DNA from: an uncultured Myxococcales bacterium | GTDB taxonomy: Bacteria; Myxococcota_A; UBA9042 | NCBI GenBank assembly: GCA_903842345.1 | Contig: CAIMLR010000002.1 | Coordinates: forward strand, 1 to 64,000 | Direction of reading: 5' to 3' | Length of the DNA: 64,000 bases | Part shown: in pieces, positions 26,804 through 36,627 of the stretch | How the letters are laid out: each line of letters begins with the position of its first letter | Position numbering within the stretch: position 1 is the first letter of the stretch | The notes under the pieces: model-generated | What the model saw: only the letters and a program-made list of their open reading frames with translations | The model's database searches: none | Told to the model about the DNA's origin: nothing | Program-made: the position numbers and the translations under genes

Positions 26804-29800
26804 TCAAGGCGCGCGCCGCAGCCGCACGTGATCGGCGGCGTCAACGGCCCGCAGCGATTGGGCAAACGCCGGATAGTCGGCCGGCTGGACCACGGCGGGC
26901 TGCGTCCACAACTGCCGCGTGACGACGATCGCGGAGCCTTCGCGCCGCACGCGGCGGACATAGCGGACGTTGGCCAGATCGACCGCGACGTCGAGCGGCA
27001 ACTCCCCGACCGCGCCGCCCTGATCGAGAATGTGGAGCGTCACGGACTGGTCCAGCGCGTGGCTGAACAGCAGCGGCGTCGCGCGCACCGGCAGTTGGCC
27101 ATAGGTCTGGCCCAGCTGATCGGCCCAAAGCTCGAGATCGAGCGCATCCGCGCGCGCCGGATCGGCCGCCAGCGTGACTTCATAGGCCAGCGCGATCGCG
27201 CCGTCGCCGGCCAGGCCGTCCATTTGCAGCAACTGCAGCGCAGCGCCATTGAACGCGCCCTCGGCCAACTGCGTGACCAAGTCGTGATCGTTGCCGCCAT
27301 TGCCGCGCAGGAACGACCGTACGGTGCTCGCCATTGCGCCCCGCAGTTGCTCGTGGACAACGCCGGCAAGGTGGCCATCGTCGGCCCATTCCAGCGTCAC
27401 ATCGATGGTGCGCCGGTCCTCGCCTTCGCCCAGCGGCGGAATCGTCACCCGCGGATCCGCCGGCGGCGTCGCACAGCCGCACAGGAGGCCCTCGCGACCG
27501 CGCAGGCCCGCGCGCAGGTGGTTCAGCCGGCCGCCCTCCTGCGCCGGGTCGTACCAAATCTCCGTCGCCGTGGCGGCGTGCGGCAACTGCACGCGCAGGC
27601 GCACCAGCTCCAGGCCGTAATCGTCGGGATCCAGCGGCGCGTTCGCCAGCATGGGATTGGGCGCCGGCAAGCGCGCCAGCGGCAACACCCGCACGAGGCA
27701 CGCGTCCGCGCCGACCTGCCGCGCCAGCGTGTAGAACGTCGCCGCGCGATCACCCTTGCCGTTGGCCAGCGCCGTTTCCGGTCGACCCGGGGGCCCGCCT
27801 TCGTGGACATGCTGCACCGTCAAGGCCAGCCGCGCCGCCAGCCGCTGCCAACGCGCCAAAGACTCCGGCGCCTGCGCCAGCGGCCCGCGCCACGCCCGCA
27901 GCGCCACGTCACGGCTCTGGACATAGGCCGCCAGCACTTCATTCCACGGCTCCAGCACCGCCGCCAGGCTCGGCCGCGCCAGCGCCCGCACGGTCGGCAG
28001 CACGCGCTCCGGCCGCGCCGCCCGCGGTTCATTGCGCACCCGCGGCAACGCGGTCCGGCTGTAGATGTAGGCGGTAAACGCGCCAAGCTCCTTGATCACC
28101 GGCGGTCCCGCCGCCGCCGACGCGTCCAACTGCACGGGCAGGCCGTGGGGCACCAGGACGATGTACTCGGACAGGACGACCGGCGCCTCGCTCGACTGCA
28201 TGTGAAACAGCGGAAGGCGTGTCGCGCCCGTCGCCGGATCATCCGGGGCCTGATAGGCCACCTGCGCGAACTCCACGGTCGTGCCGGCTGCGACAGCACG
28301 CAGGGAAATCGTCTCCTTGTCGTCGGTCTCCGCGGGCAGCACCAGGGAACCGTCCGCGAGGATCGTCCGCGCCAGCTCCAGGTCCGCGCCTTCCGCCACG
28401 CGAATTTCGCCGACCGCATCCGCCGCCGCGTCCTCGCGCACCCGCACCACTTGATGCACGCGCCGCACCGCGCCGCCGTCCGGCAGCAACTGGACAATCT
28501 CCTGATCCAGCAGCCACACAGTCGCAGAGCCGCTGGCGAAAGCATCCGTCACGTCGACCTGCGCCATCTCCTCGCCATCGCGCACAAAGGGCTGCCAGAT
28601 CGGCCGGACGCCTGCCTGGATCGCCTTCTGCCGCGCCTCCAGCGGCAGTCCCGGCGCGGTGAGCAGGCTGTTCAGCGCCTGCTGTTTCCCCGTTTCGTCG
28701 TGATGCAGCTCTGCATCCTGCAGGGCCTGCCAGAAATCGCCCTGCGCATCGTCGCCCCAAATTGGCCGCGGCGGCAGCGGGCGGTGCAGCGTTTGCGCCA
28801 TCAGCCGGATGAGACCTGCCGCCTCGCGGGCGTGCGCGGGCTCGGCTTGCACGAGCAGCAGGGACGCCAGCGCGTCGTCCAGGCGGCCCACCATCGACTC
28901 GGCAAACGCGCGCGCCAGCCGGTTGTGCGGACAGGCCAGCTTGCGATCGAGCAGCCGCCGGATGAGCGGACGGTTCATCGTGTCCTGGCCGATCGAGAGC
29001 GCATGCACCATTGTCGCGCAATCGTCGGGCTGCTGCTGCGCGGCCGCCTCCGCCGCCGCTGCCGCCAGGTCCGGCAGGCCGAGCGCCTGGTACGCCATCG
29101 CCCATTCCAGCTGCACGTCGCTGCGCAAGAGCGGCACGGCCCCGGGCAACGGCGGCGCGTCGACCGGCGCGGGCGGCTGCAGCGCTTGCAGGGACTGCCA
29201 CGCCAACTGCGCCTGACCGGCCTCGCGGGTATGAATCGCGCGGGTCAACTGGCCATCGGCGTGCGCGGGCCAATGCGCGAGCAAGGCGTCCACCGCGCTC
29301 GCCGACGGCAGGGACTCGCTCTCCCGCGTATCGGCGCGCTGCAAGGCGATCGCGGTGTGGAACAGCTGCTGCGGAAACTGCTGGCTGACGCGCGCCATCG
29401 CGTCGCTCTCGGGCTCACGCAACGCCTCCAGCACGTCGTCCAGCGTCGCGTGCCACGGCCGCTCCGCGGGCGACGTCGGCGCCGGATCGCCGGGCACCAG
29501 CGCCAGCATCAGCGGCTGGCCGTTTTGGCCAATCGGCACCGCGAGGTCCAGCAGATGCGGCCCAACGGCCAGCTGGAGCCACGTCTCCGCGCGGGCATCC
29601 GCATCCCCGGGCTCCACGCGCACCAGCGGCAGACCATCGCACCACACGCGCACCGGACGGGGCGAATCCAGACGGAGCAGCAGCGGCTGGGTGTCGGCCA
29701 CCTGAAAGCGCGCCTGGAGGCGGTAAACGCCAGCGTCGCGGACCGGCAGCAGGTATGGCGCGCCGCGATCGGTCGGCGGAAGCGGGAGCGCAAGCGCGGT

Positions 29801-30436
29801 GGCGGTCAGCGCGTCGGGCAGTTGCGCCAGACCGGTGAAGAGCCGCCGGGACAGCGGCTGGGGCACGAGCGCGACGGTCAGGGGCAACGCGTGCAGATCG
29901 CGTTCGGGAACCACCGGCAGCCACGGGGCCAACGCGCGTTCGCGCCGCCAACGTTCCGCCGTTGCGCCGATGTGGAGCCAGCGCTGGATGTCGGGCGCGC
30001 GCGCGGTCAATCGCGCCGTCACCGCCGCACGGTCCCGCAGCGCCAGCCTGGCCAGCGACTCAGCCGCGACCGTCAGCAGGCGATCAGCGCGCGGATCGCG
30101 ATCCGGCGACGCCTGCTCCGCCGCATCCGCCACCGCCCACCACGCGTCCAGCCGGGGCGGCACGGCGGCAAGCCCGTCAGACGCCAGCGCGCGGGCCAGT
30201 TGCGCCGCCAGCAGGACCTCCGGCGGCGGCGTCCAGACGGCCGGGCCAAGCGCCAGGCGAGCGCAGCCGCGACCGTGCAGCAAACAGAGCCACGTCGTTT
30301 GCACGTAGCTTTCGCCTTCCGCTGGGCGCGAAGCCAGTCGACTCTCCAGGCGCGCGGCGTCAACGTCCGGATCCAGCGCGGTCAGCGCGCCGCCGCAAGC
30401 GGTCAAAAGCAGCAGGAGCGGCAGGAGGCGATTCAT
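26804..30436 (-). CDS. DUF3857/transglutaminase-type lipoprotein lacking the catalytic Cys
   Basis: The 1,210-residue product starts with a lipobox (LLLTACG). Helical TPR-like repeats occupy about residues 330-590, followed by a DUF3857-like beta region ('VWLLDQEIVQLLPDGGAVRRVHQVVRV') and a transglutaminase-like region. Where the upstream paralogue reads GDCKDKATLLVALLAEVG, this protein reads NGKGDRAATFYTLARQVG, so the nucleophilic Cys is replaced. The catalytic His also seems shifted. It therefore looks like a pseudoenzyme of the tandem pair. The start overlaps the stop of the upstream paralogue by 4 nt (ATGA), so both should be made together. Its location is predicted to be periplasmic or outer membrane. 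Confidence 0.7.
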   Translation of the reverse strand: MNRLLPLLLLLTACGGALTALDPDVDAARLESRLASRPAEGESYVQTTWLCLLHGRGCARLALGPAVWTPPPEVLLAAQLARALASDGLAAVPPRLDAWWAVADAAEQASPDRDPRADRLLTVAAESLARLALRDRAAVTARLTARAPDIQRWLHIGATAERWRRERALAPWLPVVPERDLHALPLTVALVPQPLSRRLFTGLAQLPDALTATALALPLPPTDRGAPYLLPVRDAGVYRLQARFQVADTQPLLLRLDSPRPVRVWCDGLPLVRVEPGDADARAETWLQLAVGPHLLDLAVPIGQNGQPLMLALVPGDPAPTSPAERPWHATLDDVLEALREPESDAMARVSQQFPQQLFHTAIALQRADTRESESLPSASAVDALLAHWPAHADGQLTRAIHTREAGQAQLAWQSLQALQPPAPVDAPPLPGAVPLLRSDVQLEWAMAYQALGLPDLAAAAAEAAAQQQPDDCATMVHALSIGQDTMNRPLIRRLLDRKLACPHNRLARAFAESMVGRLDDALASLLLVQAEPAHAREAAGLIRLMAQTLHRPLPPRPIWGDDAQGDFWQALQDAELHHDETGKQQALNSLLTAPGLPLEARQKAIQAGVRPIWQPFVRDGEEMAQVDVTDAFASGSATVWLLDQEIVQLLPDGGAVRRVHQVVRVREDAAADAVGEIRVAEGADLELARTILADGSLVLPAETDDKETISLRAVAAGTTVEFAQVAYQAPDDPATGATRLPLFHMQSSEAPVVLSEYIVLVPHGLPVQLDASAAAGPPVIKELGAFTAYIYSRTALPRVRNEPRAARPERVLPTVRALARPSLAAVLEPWNEVLAAYVQSRDVALRAWRGPLAQAPESLARWQRLAARLALTVQHVHEGGPPGRPETALANGKGDRAATFYTLARQVGADACLVRVLPLARLPAPNPMLANAPLDPDDYGLELVRLRVQLPHAATATEIWYDPAQEGGRLNHLRAGLRGREGLLCGCATPPADPRVTIPPLGEGEDRRTIDVTLEWADDGHLAGVVHEQLRGAMASTVRSFLRGNGGNDHDLVTQLAEGAFNGAALQLLQMDGLAGDGAIALAYEVTLAADPARADALDLELWADQLGQTYGQLPVRATPLLFSHALDQSVTLHILDQGGAVGELPLDVAVDLANVRYVRRVRREGSAIVVTRQLWTQPAVVQPADYPAFAQSLRAVDAADHVRLRRAP

Positions 30437-33400
30437 CGGCCGACCTCCAGCTTGCGCAGCGGGATGTCAGCGCGCAGCACGTTGTCCACGGCGGTGAGAA
30501 AGCGCAGCAGCGCCGGCACATCCTGCGCCGCCACCACCCGCCGATCGAGTTGCAGGTGGGTCCGCAGCGTGAGCGCGCCATCGGCGGCCATCTCACTGCG
30601 CAGTGAGAACGAGCCCAGCGGCTGACCGTCGGCGCCCCGCGCGCTGTCATCGACCGGCGCGGGCTGGCGGGCGATCGCATACCCCGCTGGCGGCACGAGC
30701 CACGCGACATGTGCCATCTCAGCGGCATGAGCCAGCACCAGCGGCTGCTTGCGACCGGCCTGGACGCCAAAGAGCTGCACATACGGCTGGCTCGGCCGCA
30801 GCGGCTGGACCGACAGGCCGCCATCGGGCAGGTGACGCGCCCACTGCGCCACGCGCGCCTTCACGTGCAGCTTGACCGTCTCGCCCAGCGGCTCAATCCC
30901 CACCGTCGTCAGCTCCTGCACCACCACGCCGGGAAAACGCGCCGACAGGAACTGCTCCATCTGCTCGCGCCGCGAAGTGTCCACCCACAGCTGCGACCGT
31001 GCCTCCGCCGCCGACCGACCGTGCATCTCAAAATCGACCTCGAGCAGCGCCGCGCCATCGGTCTGGATCTTCGCCTCGATCTTCACCGTCTGGAGGTGCT
31101 CGCGCGGCGGGCCATCCGGCAGCACTTCCGGGCGGGCTGGAGCCGCACCCGGCTTGGCAATACGCAGCGCCACGCCGCCCGCGTCGCCTTCCGGCATCTC
31201 CTGCGGACCGTGGTGCGTCGCCGTCGCGTCCAGCCACCAGGTCAGGCTCGGCACGTACGCGATCGCGTGGTTGAACACGCCGAGGCTCGCCACTTCGTCG
31301 TGCAGTTGGCCGTTGTCCGCCGTGCGCACAAGGACGACCTGCGCATCGATGCCGACCTCCGCCAGCAGCGCGACAAGCAGCGTCGCCTTGTCCTTGCAGT
31401 CGCCAAACGCCCGCTGCAGCACTTCCCGCACCGCGTGCGGCTTCAGGCTGTGAATGCCGAATTCCAGGCCGACGTACCGCACCTGCGTCGTGGCGAACGC
31501 GTAGAGCGCGCGGACTTTCTCTGCGTCCGTCGTCAGCCCTTGGGTCAGGCGCAGCGCCTCCGCGTGGACAACCGGATCGGTCCCGCGCGCCGGAATCGCT
31601 TCTGCCGCCAGCTGGCTCCACCACTGGGTCAGCGCCGTCCAACTGGCAAAAGTCGAGGCGTGGAGGTACGGCATCACGTCCGTCGTCCCCGGCATGTTGC
31701 GCTCGCTGACTACCGCCGCCTGTGGCCCCAGCCGCAGCCGCCACTCATCCCACGCGCCGCGGTCGTGCTGGTCCGCCGACTGCACGCGGCGCTGCACCAT
31801 CTGGGCAATCGGCGGCTGGTTGGGCCGCGGATCCACAACCTGCGTGCGCAGCGGCGTCCCGGCGGGCAGCAGCAGCACCACGTCCGTCTCGCGCACCGGC
31901 CGCACGTCGCCGAGCGTCAACAACTCGCCAAAAACCAGACCGAACGGCGTCGGCGCCAAATCGCGCTCCACGTGCTCGACGACGATCGCGTCGCCCGGCC
32001 GCAGGTTGTTGAAATGCAGCGTGATCCGCTCGAGATCAAAGTACATGCCGGACGCGTCTTCGCCAAACTGGTCGACGTTCTGGCTGGTGCACGGCTCGAC
32101 GCGGCCATCCTGGCGCACGATGACCGCCTGCAGGACGTCGGCGCGGCTCAGCGTCGGCGCGTAGTCGATATCGACCGTCTGGTTGGCCTCACAGCCCGGG
32201 CCGAGATAGCGCACCAGCGCCTCGTACTGCGCCTGCTGGCCGTTGCCGACGCCCTGGATCACCGTCTGCTGCAGCCGCTCCTCCGCAGCGTGTTCGCGCG
32301 GCCCGTCGAGCTCCTTGCGCACCAGCGCGACAAGATCGCGGCGGTACGGCGTGAAGAACTCGCCCTCCGGCTGCAATTGCGCCAGTCGCCAGCGCAAATC
32401 CGCACGCGCAGGCGCCCGCTCCACCGCGGTCTGCAACGCCGCGATGGCCTCCTCGGGTTTCTCGTGCGTGAGCCCCAACGCCCGCGCCTTGAGTTCCAAC
32501 GTGCTTGCCTGCACCAGGTGGCCCGGCAGCCGCGCCAGATCGGCCAGCGCTTCACCCGGCTCGTTCTGCGCCAAGTGATGGCGCGCGACGAGCTCCCAGC
32601 CGCGCGATCGCCCCGGGAACTGCTGGGCCATGAGGGTCGCTTGGGTCTCCGCCTCGGGCAGCCGAGCGGCGTCCAGCAGCGCGGTCAGCAGGCCGGTCTG
32701 CACGTCGAGTCGACCCGGCTCCAGCGCGAGCCAGCGTTGGTGCAGCGCCACCGCGCCGGTCAAGTCGTCGCGCGCCACTGCGTCGCGAATCCGCGCTTCC
32801 AGCAACTCGGGCGCATCCGGCCAGCGCTTGGCGCATTGGGCCAACAGCTCGGACGCCACCGCATCGCCGCCCAGCCGCGTCCACAGCGCCGAACGGAGCA
32901 CACACCCGCGCACAAACTCGTCCTCCGGGCGTCGGCCGTTCGCCGCCGACCATTCCTGCCACAGCCGGTGCGCTTGGGACGTCTTGCCCATCGCGTCCAG
33001 CGCGCTCGCCTGCGCCAGCAGCAGCTCCGCGTTGTCCGGCAGCAGATTGGCCGACAGGCGCAGCCGATCGATGCGATCCCCCAGCTCACCCGCCAGCAGC
33101 GCGAGCCCGACCACACCGTCGCCATCGGGCGGCAACTCCGCGGGATCAAGGGCCAGCAGCCGCTCCGTCACGTCCGGATGCAACGGCCAACTGTGCCACG
33201 CCAGCGCCACGAGCGTCGGCAGCGGCGACGGCTTGGCCACCGCGCCCGCAAGCGGCCAATGCAGGCCCACGGCGCCATCAGGCTGCCAGGTCGGCTCCGG
33301 CGGCAAGGCCTCGGCATCCGTCGGCGTGGCCACTTGCGCCAGTGAGTCGGCCGGCGGCAAATCCGCCCGCACGTCCAGGGCAAAAGGCGCGCCCTGCGGA

Positions 33401-34230
33401 TCGACCCAACTGATGCGCACCGGGATGTTGCCTGCGGAAGGCGCGACCTTGATCAGGAGACGATGCCAGCCCGCGGAGAGCGCGACCGTCGCGAGCGGCA
33501 CATCGGGCAGCAGGGGCGCGGCCATCGTCAGGCCAAACTGCTCCGCGTGCTCCGGCATCTGCGTCAGCGCCGCGCCGTCCAGATACACGCGCACGGCACC
33601 AACGACGCCCGCGCGCAGTTGCGCCAGCCCCGGCGTGCGCGGTCGCACCCAGGCTTGCAGAAAAACGAGCGCGTCATCGGGCTGTTCCACCCATTCATCG
33701 ACATGCAGGCGCCCCGTGGGCCCCATCAGGCCGTCCGCGACCGGACGCCACGCCACCTGACCCGCGCGACCAGGCCACGCGGGCTGCGGCGCGATCTGGC
33801 CCGCGCCGATCCGCTGCGCCTCGCGCTCAACGGGCGACTGCCGGGTGAAAGCCGAACCGTGCTCGGCGCCAAAAGGCCCCAGCCAACTCCATCGGGTCAC
33901 CACGCCTTGGGTCACGCGGAAGCGCGCCAAGGCCGGCGCCTGACCCGCACGCCGCGCCGCTTCCGCCAGCAGATCGGCCAGAAACGTCGCGACGACCGTG
34001 TTGCGCGTCCTCGGCGAACTGAGCCACTTCTGCGCCGCGGGCGTCAACGCGCGCACCACGTCGGCCGGCGCGACGGCACCCAGCATCCGCTCTGCCGCCA
34101 GCACGTCGGCCAGCGCGGTCGGCGCTTGGGACCGCTGCAGCCGACTGGCCGCTTGCCGCAGCGCGGCGCGTTCATCGGCATGCGAAGGCAGCGGCAGCAG
34201 CAGCAACAACAGGAGCAGGGCCAAACGCAT
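30433..34230 (-). CDS. DUF3857 and transglutaminase-like exported protein
   Basis: The 1,265-residue protein starts at ATG 34230 with a Leu-rich signal peptide ending near SHA. The N-terminal half contains beta and TPR-like helical repeats. A DUF3857 domain (about 700-850) and a transglutaminase core follow, with Cys about residue 944 (FGDCKDKATLL), His in FNHAIAY and Asp in WWLDAT. This is a complete Cys-His-Asp triad. Such proteins may cleave or crosslink peptides or cell-wall material, but no substrate is established for this architecture. It is translationally coupled to a paralogue without the Cys. The conserved triad suggests activity; the partner suggests a heteromeric complex, which is inference. 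Confidence 0.75.
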   Translation of the reverse strand: MRLALLLLLLLLPLPSHADERAALRQAASRLQRSQAPTALADVLAAERMLGAVAPADVVRALTPAAQKWLSSPRTRNTVVATFLADLLAEAARRAGQAPALARFRVTQGVVTRWSWLGPFGAEHGSAFTRQSPVEREAQRIGAGQIAPQPAWPGRAGQVAWRPVADGLMGPTGRLHVDEWVEQPDDALVFLQAWVRPRTPGLAQLRAGVVGAVRVYLDGAALTQMPEHAEQFGLTMAAPLLPDVPLATVALSAGWHRLLIKVAPSAGNIPVRISWVDPQGAPFALDVRADLPPADSLAQVATPTDAEALPPEPTWQPDGAVGLHWPLAGAVAKPSPLPTLVALAWHSWPLHPDVTERLLALDPAELPPDGDGVVGLALLAGELGDRIDRLRLSANLLPDNAELLLAQASALDAMGKTSQAHRLWQEWSAANGRRPEDEFVRGCVLRSALWTRLGGDAVASELLAQCAKRWPDAPELLEARIRDAVARDDLTGAVALHQRWLALEPGRLDVQTGLLTALLDAARLPEAETQATLMAQQFPGRSRGWELVARHHLAQNEPGEALADLARLPGHLVQASTLELKARALGLTHEKPEEAIAALQTAVERAPARADLRWRLAQLQPEGEFFTPYRRDLVALVRKELDGPREHAAEERLQQTVIQGVGNGQQAQYEALVRYLGPGCEANQTVDIDYAPTLSRADVLQAVIVRQDGRVEPCTSQNVDQFGEDASGMYFDLERITLHFNNLRPGDAIVVEHVERDLAPTPFGLVFGELLTLGDVRPVRETDVVLLLPAGTPLRTQVVDPRPNQPPIAQMVQRRVQSADQHDRGAWDEWRLRLGPQAAVVSERNMPGTTDVMPYLHASTFASWTALTQWWSQLAAEAIPARGTDPVVHAEALRLTQGLTTDAEKVRALYAFATTQVRYVGLEFGIHSLKPHAVREVLQRAFGDCKDKATLLVALLAEVGIDAQVVLVRTADNGQLHDEVASLGVFNHAIAYVPSLTWWLDATATHHGPQEMPEGDAGGVALRIAKPGAAPARPEVLPDGPPREHLQTVKIEAKIQTDGAALLEVDFEMHGRSAAEARSQLWVDTSRREQMEQFLSARFPGVVVQELTTVGIEPLGETVKLHVKARVAQWARHLPDGGLSVQPLRPSQPYVQLFGVQAGRKQPLVLAHAAEMAHVAWLVPPAGYAIARQPAPVDDSARGADGQPLGSFSLRSEMAADGALTLRTHLQLDRRVVAAQDVPALLRFLTAVDNVLRADIPLRKLEVGR

Positions 34231-34286
34231 GCGGGGGAGCCTCCACAGCTTGGGACGCGCCGTGACAGCGATTGGGTTCAAAAGCA

Positions 34287-34607
34287 TCAACCGCCGACGA
34301 TCACGTTGGCGGAGCCCTCGATGAGCTTGCCCATGCCGCCGCAATGCTGGTCGGCGTCGCCCATGCGGTGCGCGCCCTTGCCGTTGATCTTGACGGTGCC
34401 GGAGCCGCCCTGTGCCGACCAGGTGTTGGGCCCGCAGCAGGCGGCGTGGACGCCGTGATCGCCCATGCGCAGGGCGGGGAGGCCGTTGACGAGCACGTCG
34501 CCGGAGCCAGCGATGGCCGGACCGATCGCCGGATGCGGGCACGCGGGGCAGCCGTGAGAATCGGCGGGAACGGAGGATTTGTCGCCCAAGCGGCCTTGTC
34601 CAGGCAT
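34287..34607 (-). CDS. PAAR-domain spike-tip protein
   Basis: The 106-residue protein consists almost entirely of a PAAR domain. It shows regular Gly/Asn turns ('VLVNGLPALRMGDHG', 'TVKINGKGAHRMGD', 'ANVIVGG') and the His/Cys residues expected to bind zinc (HGCPACPHP, ACCGP, HCGG). PAAR proteins cap the VgrG spike of type VI secretion systems or related contractile injection machines. No VgrG, Hcp, sheath or effector gene lies in this window, so it is an orphan here. It sits 56 bp upstream of the transglutaminase-like gene and 16 bp after the PEGA/TPR gene. Confidence 0.85.
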   Translation of the reverse strand: MPGQGRLGDKSSVPADSHGCPACPHPAIGPAIAGSGDVLVNGLPALRMGDHGVHAACCGPNTWSAQGGSGTVKINGKGAHRMGDADQHCGGMGKLIEGSANVIVGG

Positions 34608-34623
34608 GGAAGCTCCGAGTGCG

Positions 34624-36570
34624 CTATTTGGACAGCGGCGTGCCGCCGATGTTCAGACCGATTTCCACCGTGATGCGCGCGAGCGGCCCCGACTGCACAT
34701 CGTCGTATTCTGCCGCCGGACGCAGTGATTTGAGCATGAATTCGGCGCCGACGCTGTAGAAGAGCAGGCCCTTGCCGCTCATGACGCGCAATTGCCCGGT
34801 GAGGTAGTCAAAGCTCGGCTGGCCGCTGTGAACGTTGACGTGGTTGTAGTTCAGCGACGCGCAGAGGCCTGAGAAACGCGGCAGAAGGACGCCGGTCCAG
34901 ATCGCGACGCCGCTCGGCTTGGCCGCGGGCGGGTCGTTGGGCGCGAGCATGCCGGCGTATTTCTGGTAGCGCGCGCCGACGACCCACGACACGAGCGGCA
35001 CTTCGTCGTCCGCGGCGCTGCTCATGTGGACGAAGCCGCCGACGCCCCAGTTCACGTCGGCGGTCGTCTTGGCGCTGGCGTCGTCGAGCATCGCCAGGCC
35101 GCCTTCCAGGTGCGGGACGCCGCCCCAGACAAAGCCGCTGCCGCTCTTGGCGTTGACGGTGCTCTTGACGGTCTTGTCGACTGCCGCTGCTTCTGATTCG
35201 TCGGCCGCCTTGGCGGCTTCAGCAGCCTTGGCGGGTGCGGTGGGCTTGGCGGCGACCGGCTTGGGGCTTGCGGGAGGCAGCGGCGCAACGGGCTGGGCAG
35301 TCGCCGCCGGAACCGGGACAACGGGCGGAAGAATGGCGACAACCGGCGCGACCGGCGCGGTCTCGGGCGGCAACTGCTGCGGCAACGCCACGGCGAGCTT
35401 TTGCGGCTTGTTGATCGCCACCAGCGCGCCCGCCCGCGTGTGGTAACCCGTTTGCGCCAAGCGCAGCCGGTGCGGGCCGAGCGTCAAGCGCAGCGTCAGC
35501 GGCGTCGCGCCGACGTCGAAGTCATCGATGCTGGCCATCGCGCCGGGCGGCTCAGTACTCAGCGCGACGCTCGCCGGGTCGAGCGCGGTCACGCCAGCGG
35601 GCAACGGCAGCGCGGTCGCAGTGAACCGGCGGATCCCGTTGAACAGGTCGCCGGCCACACGTTGAGCGCGTGCCGACACGCCCACCAGCGTCAGCCCCGC
35701 AGCCTCAACGGCGGCCAGCTCGGCGGCATCGCTCGTCTGCCAGAGCACCAAACGCGCGCGCACTTCCTTGCCGTCCTGCCGCAGCGTCGTCGTCACCGCG
35801 TACGCCGCGCCGAGGCTGCGCGCCACTTCCAGCCGACAGCGGAAATCACACTGCGCGCCCATGCCCACGACGGTGCGATTCTGCTCCGCGCGCAGGTAGT
35901 CCGTCACCGGCACCACGTTGCCGACGCCCGCGTCCTGCGCCTCGCGCAGCAGCGCCGCCTGCACCTCGCGCGCGACCCGCTCCGTCTCCTCGCCCGTCGT
36001 CCCCGCCGGCGGCAGGATCGCGACGCCGTCGGTGATTCTGCGCTGCGCCTCCGCACGTGCCTTGTCTGCCGCCTGCAGCCGCGACTGCTCCGCATCCGCT
36101 CGCATTTTTTCGGTTCTTTGCCGCTCCAGCTCCAGCCGCGCTGCTTCTGCCTGCCGCGCCGCGTCCGCCGCTGCAGCCTCCGCCTTCTTGCGCGCCTCCG
36201 CGTCGGCCAGCGCTTGCGCCGCGATCGCCGCGTCAATGGCCGCCAGGTGCGTCTTGCCATCGGCTTGGCCCGCGGGCGTCTTTTCAATCTTCAGGTACAG
36301 CTCAAGCAACGCGCGGGCTTCCGGCAGTTTTTTGGCCTGCTCGCGGGCACGCGCGGCGTTGAAGACGGCGTTCGGCGTCTTGGCGAGGTCGTAGACCTGC
36401 ATGAACAAGTCGGCGGCCTGGTCAAACTGACCCTCGCGAAAGGCCTGTTTGGCCTCCGCATTGCGATCTTCAGCTTGCTTGGTGGCGGATGGCGCGGCGG
36501 GCGGCTTGGCCAGCACGGGCGGCGCCGCGAGGGCATACACGACCACAAGGCTGGCGAGCGGCCACTTCAT
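34624..36570 (-). CDS. Exported TPR/PEGA protein with a putative beta-barrel C-terminal part
   Basis: The 648-residue protein has a signal peptide (MKWPLASLVVVYALAAPPVLA), TPR-like helices (about 35-100) and a charged coiled coil rich in Ala/Glu/Arg (about 120-190). A nucleotide-free alpha/beta region, a PEGA domain ('STEPPGAMASIDDFDVGATP') and a Pro/Ala linker follow. The last 170 residues have alternating beta strands like an outer-membrane barrel. It is 57 bp downstream of actF and may share the act transcript, but no respiratory role is evident. Family-level function is unknown; PEGA domains are usually surface-linked. Confidence 0.6.
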   Translation of the reverse strand: MKWPLASLVVVYALAAPPVLAKPPAAPSATKQAEDRNAEAKQAFREGQFDQAADLFMQVYDLAKTPNAVFNAARAREQAKKLPEARALLELYLKIEKTPAGQADGKTHLAAIDAAIAAQALADAEARKKAEAAAADAARQAEAARLELERQRTEKMRADAEQSRLQAADKARAEAQRRITDGVAILPPAGTTGEETERVAREVQAALLREAQDAGVGNVVPVTDYLRAEQNRTVVGMGAQCDFRCRLEVARSLGAAYAVTTTLRQDGKEVRARLVLWQTSDAAELAAVEAAGLTLVGVSARAQRVAGDLFNGIRRFTATALPLPAGVTALDPASVALSTEPPGAMASIDDFDVGATPLTLRLTLGPHRLRLAQTGYHTRAGALVAINKPQKLAVALPQQLPPETAPVAPVVAILPPVVPVPAATAQPVAPLPPASPKPVAAKPTAPAKAAEAAKAADESEAAAVDKTVKSTVNAKSGSGFVWGGVPHLEGGLAMLDDASAKTTADVNWGVGGFVHMSSAADDEVPLVSWVVGARYQKYAGMLAPNDPPAAKPSGVAIWTGVLLPRFSGLCASLNYNHVNVHSGQPSFDYLTGQLRVMSGKGLLFYSVGAEFMLKSLRPAAEYDDVQSGPLARITVEIGLNIGGTPLSK

Positions 36571-36627
36571 GGCGCGCAGTATGCCGCGCGGCGGTTGGCT
36601 TGGCAAAGGCGCGCGCGGAAGCTGGGC

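Noticed and set aside
34287-34607. A type VI secretion locus.
   Set aside because: Only a PAAR gene is present; no VgrG, Hcp, TssB/C or ClpV is seen in the window.
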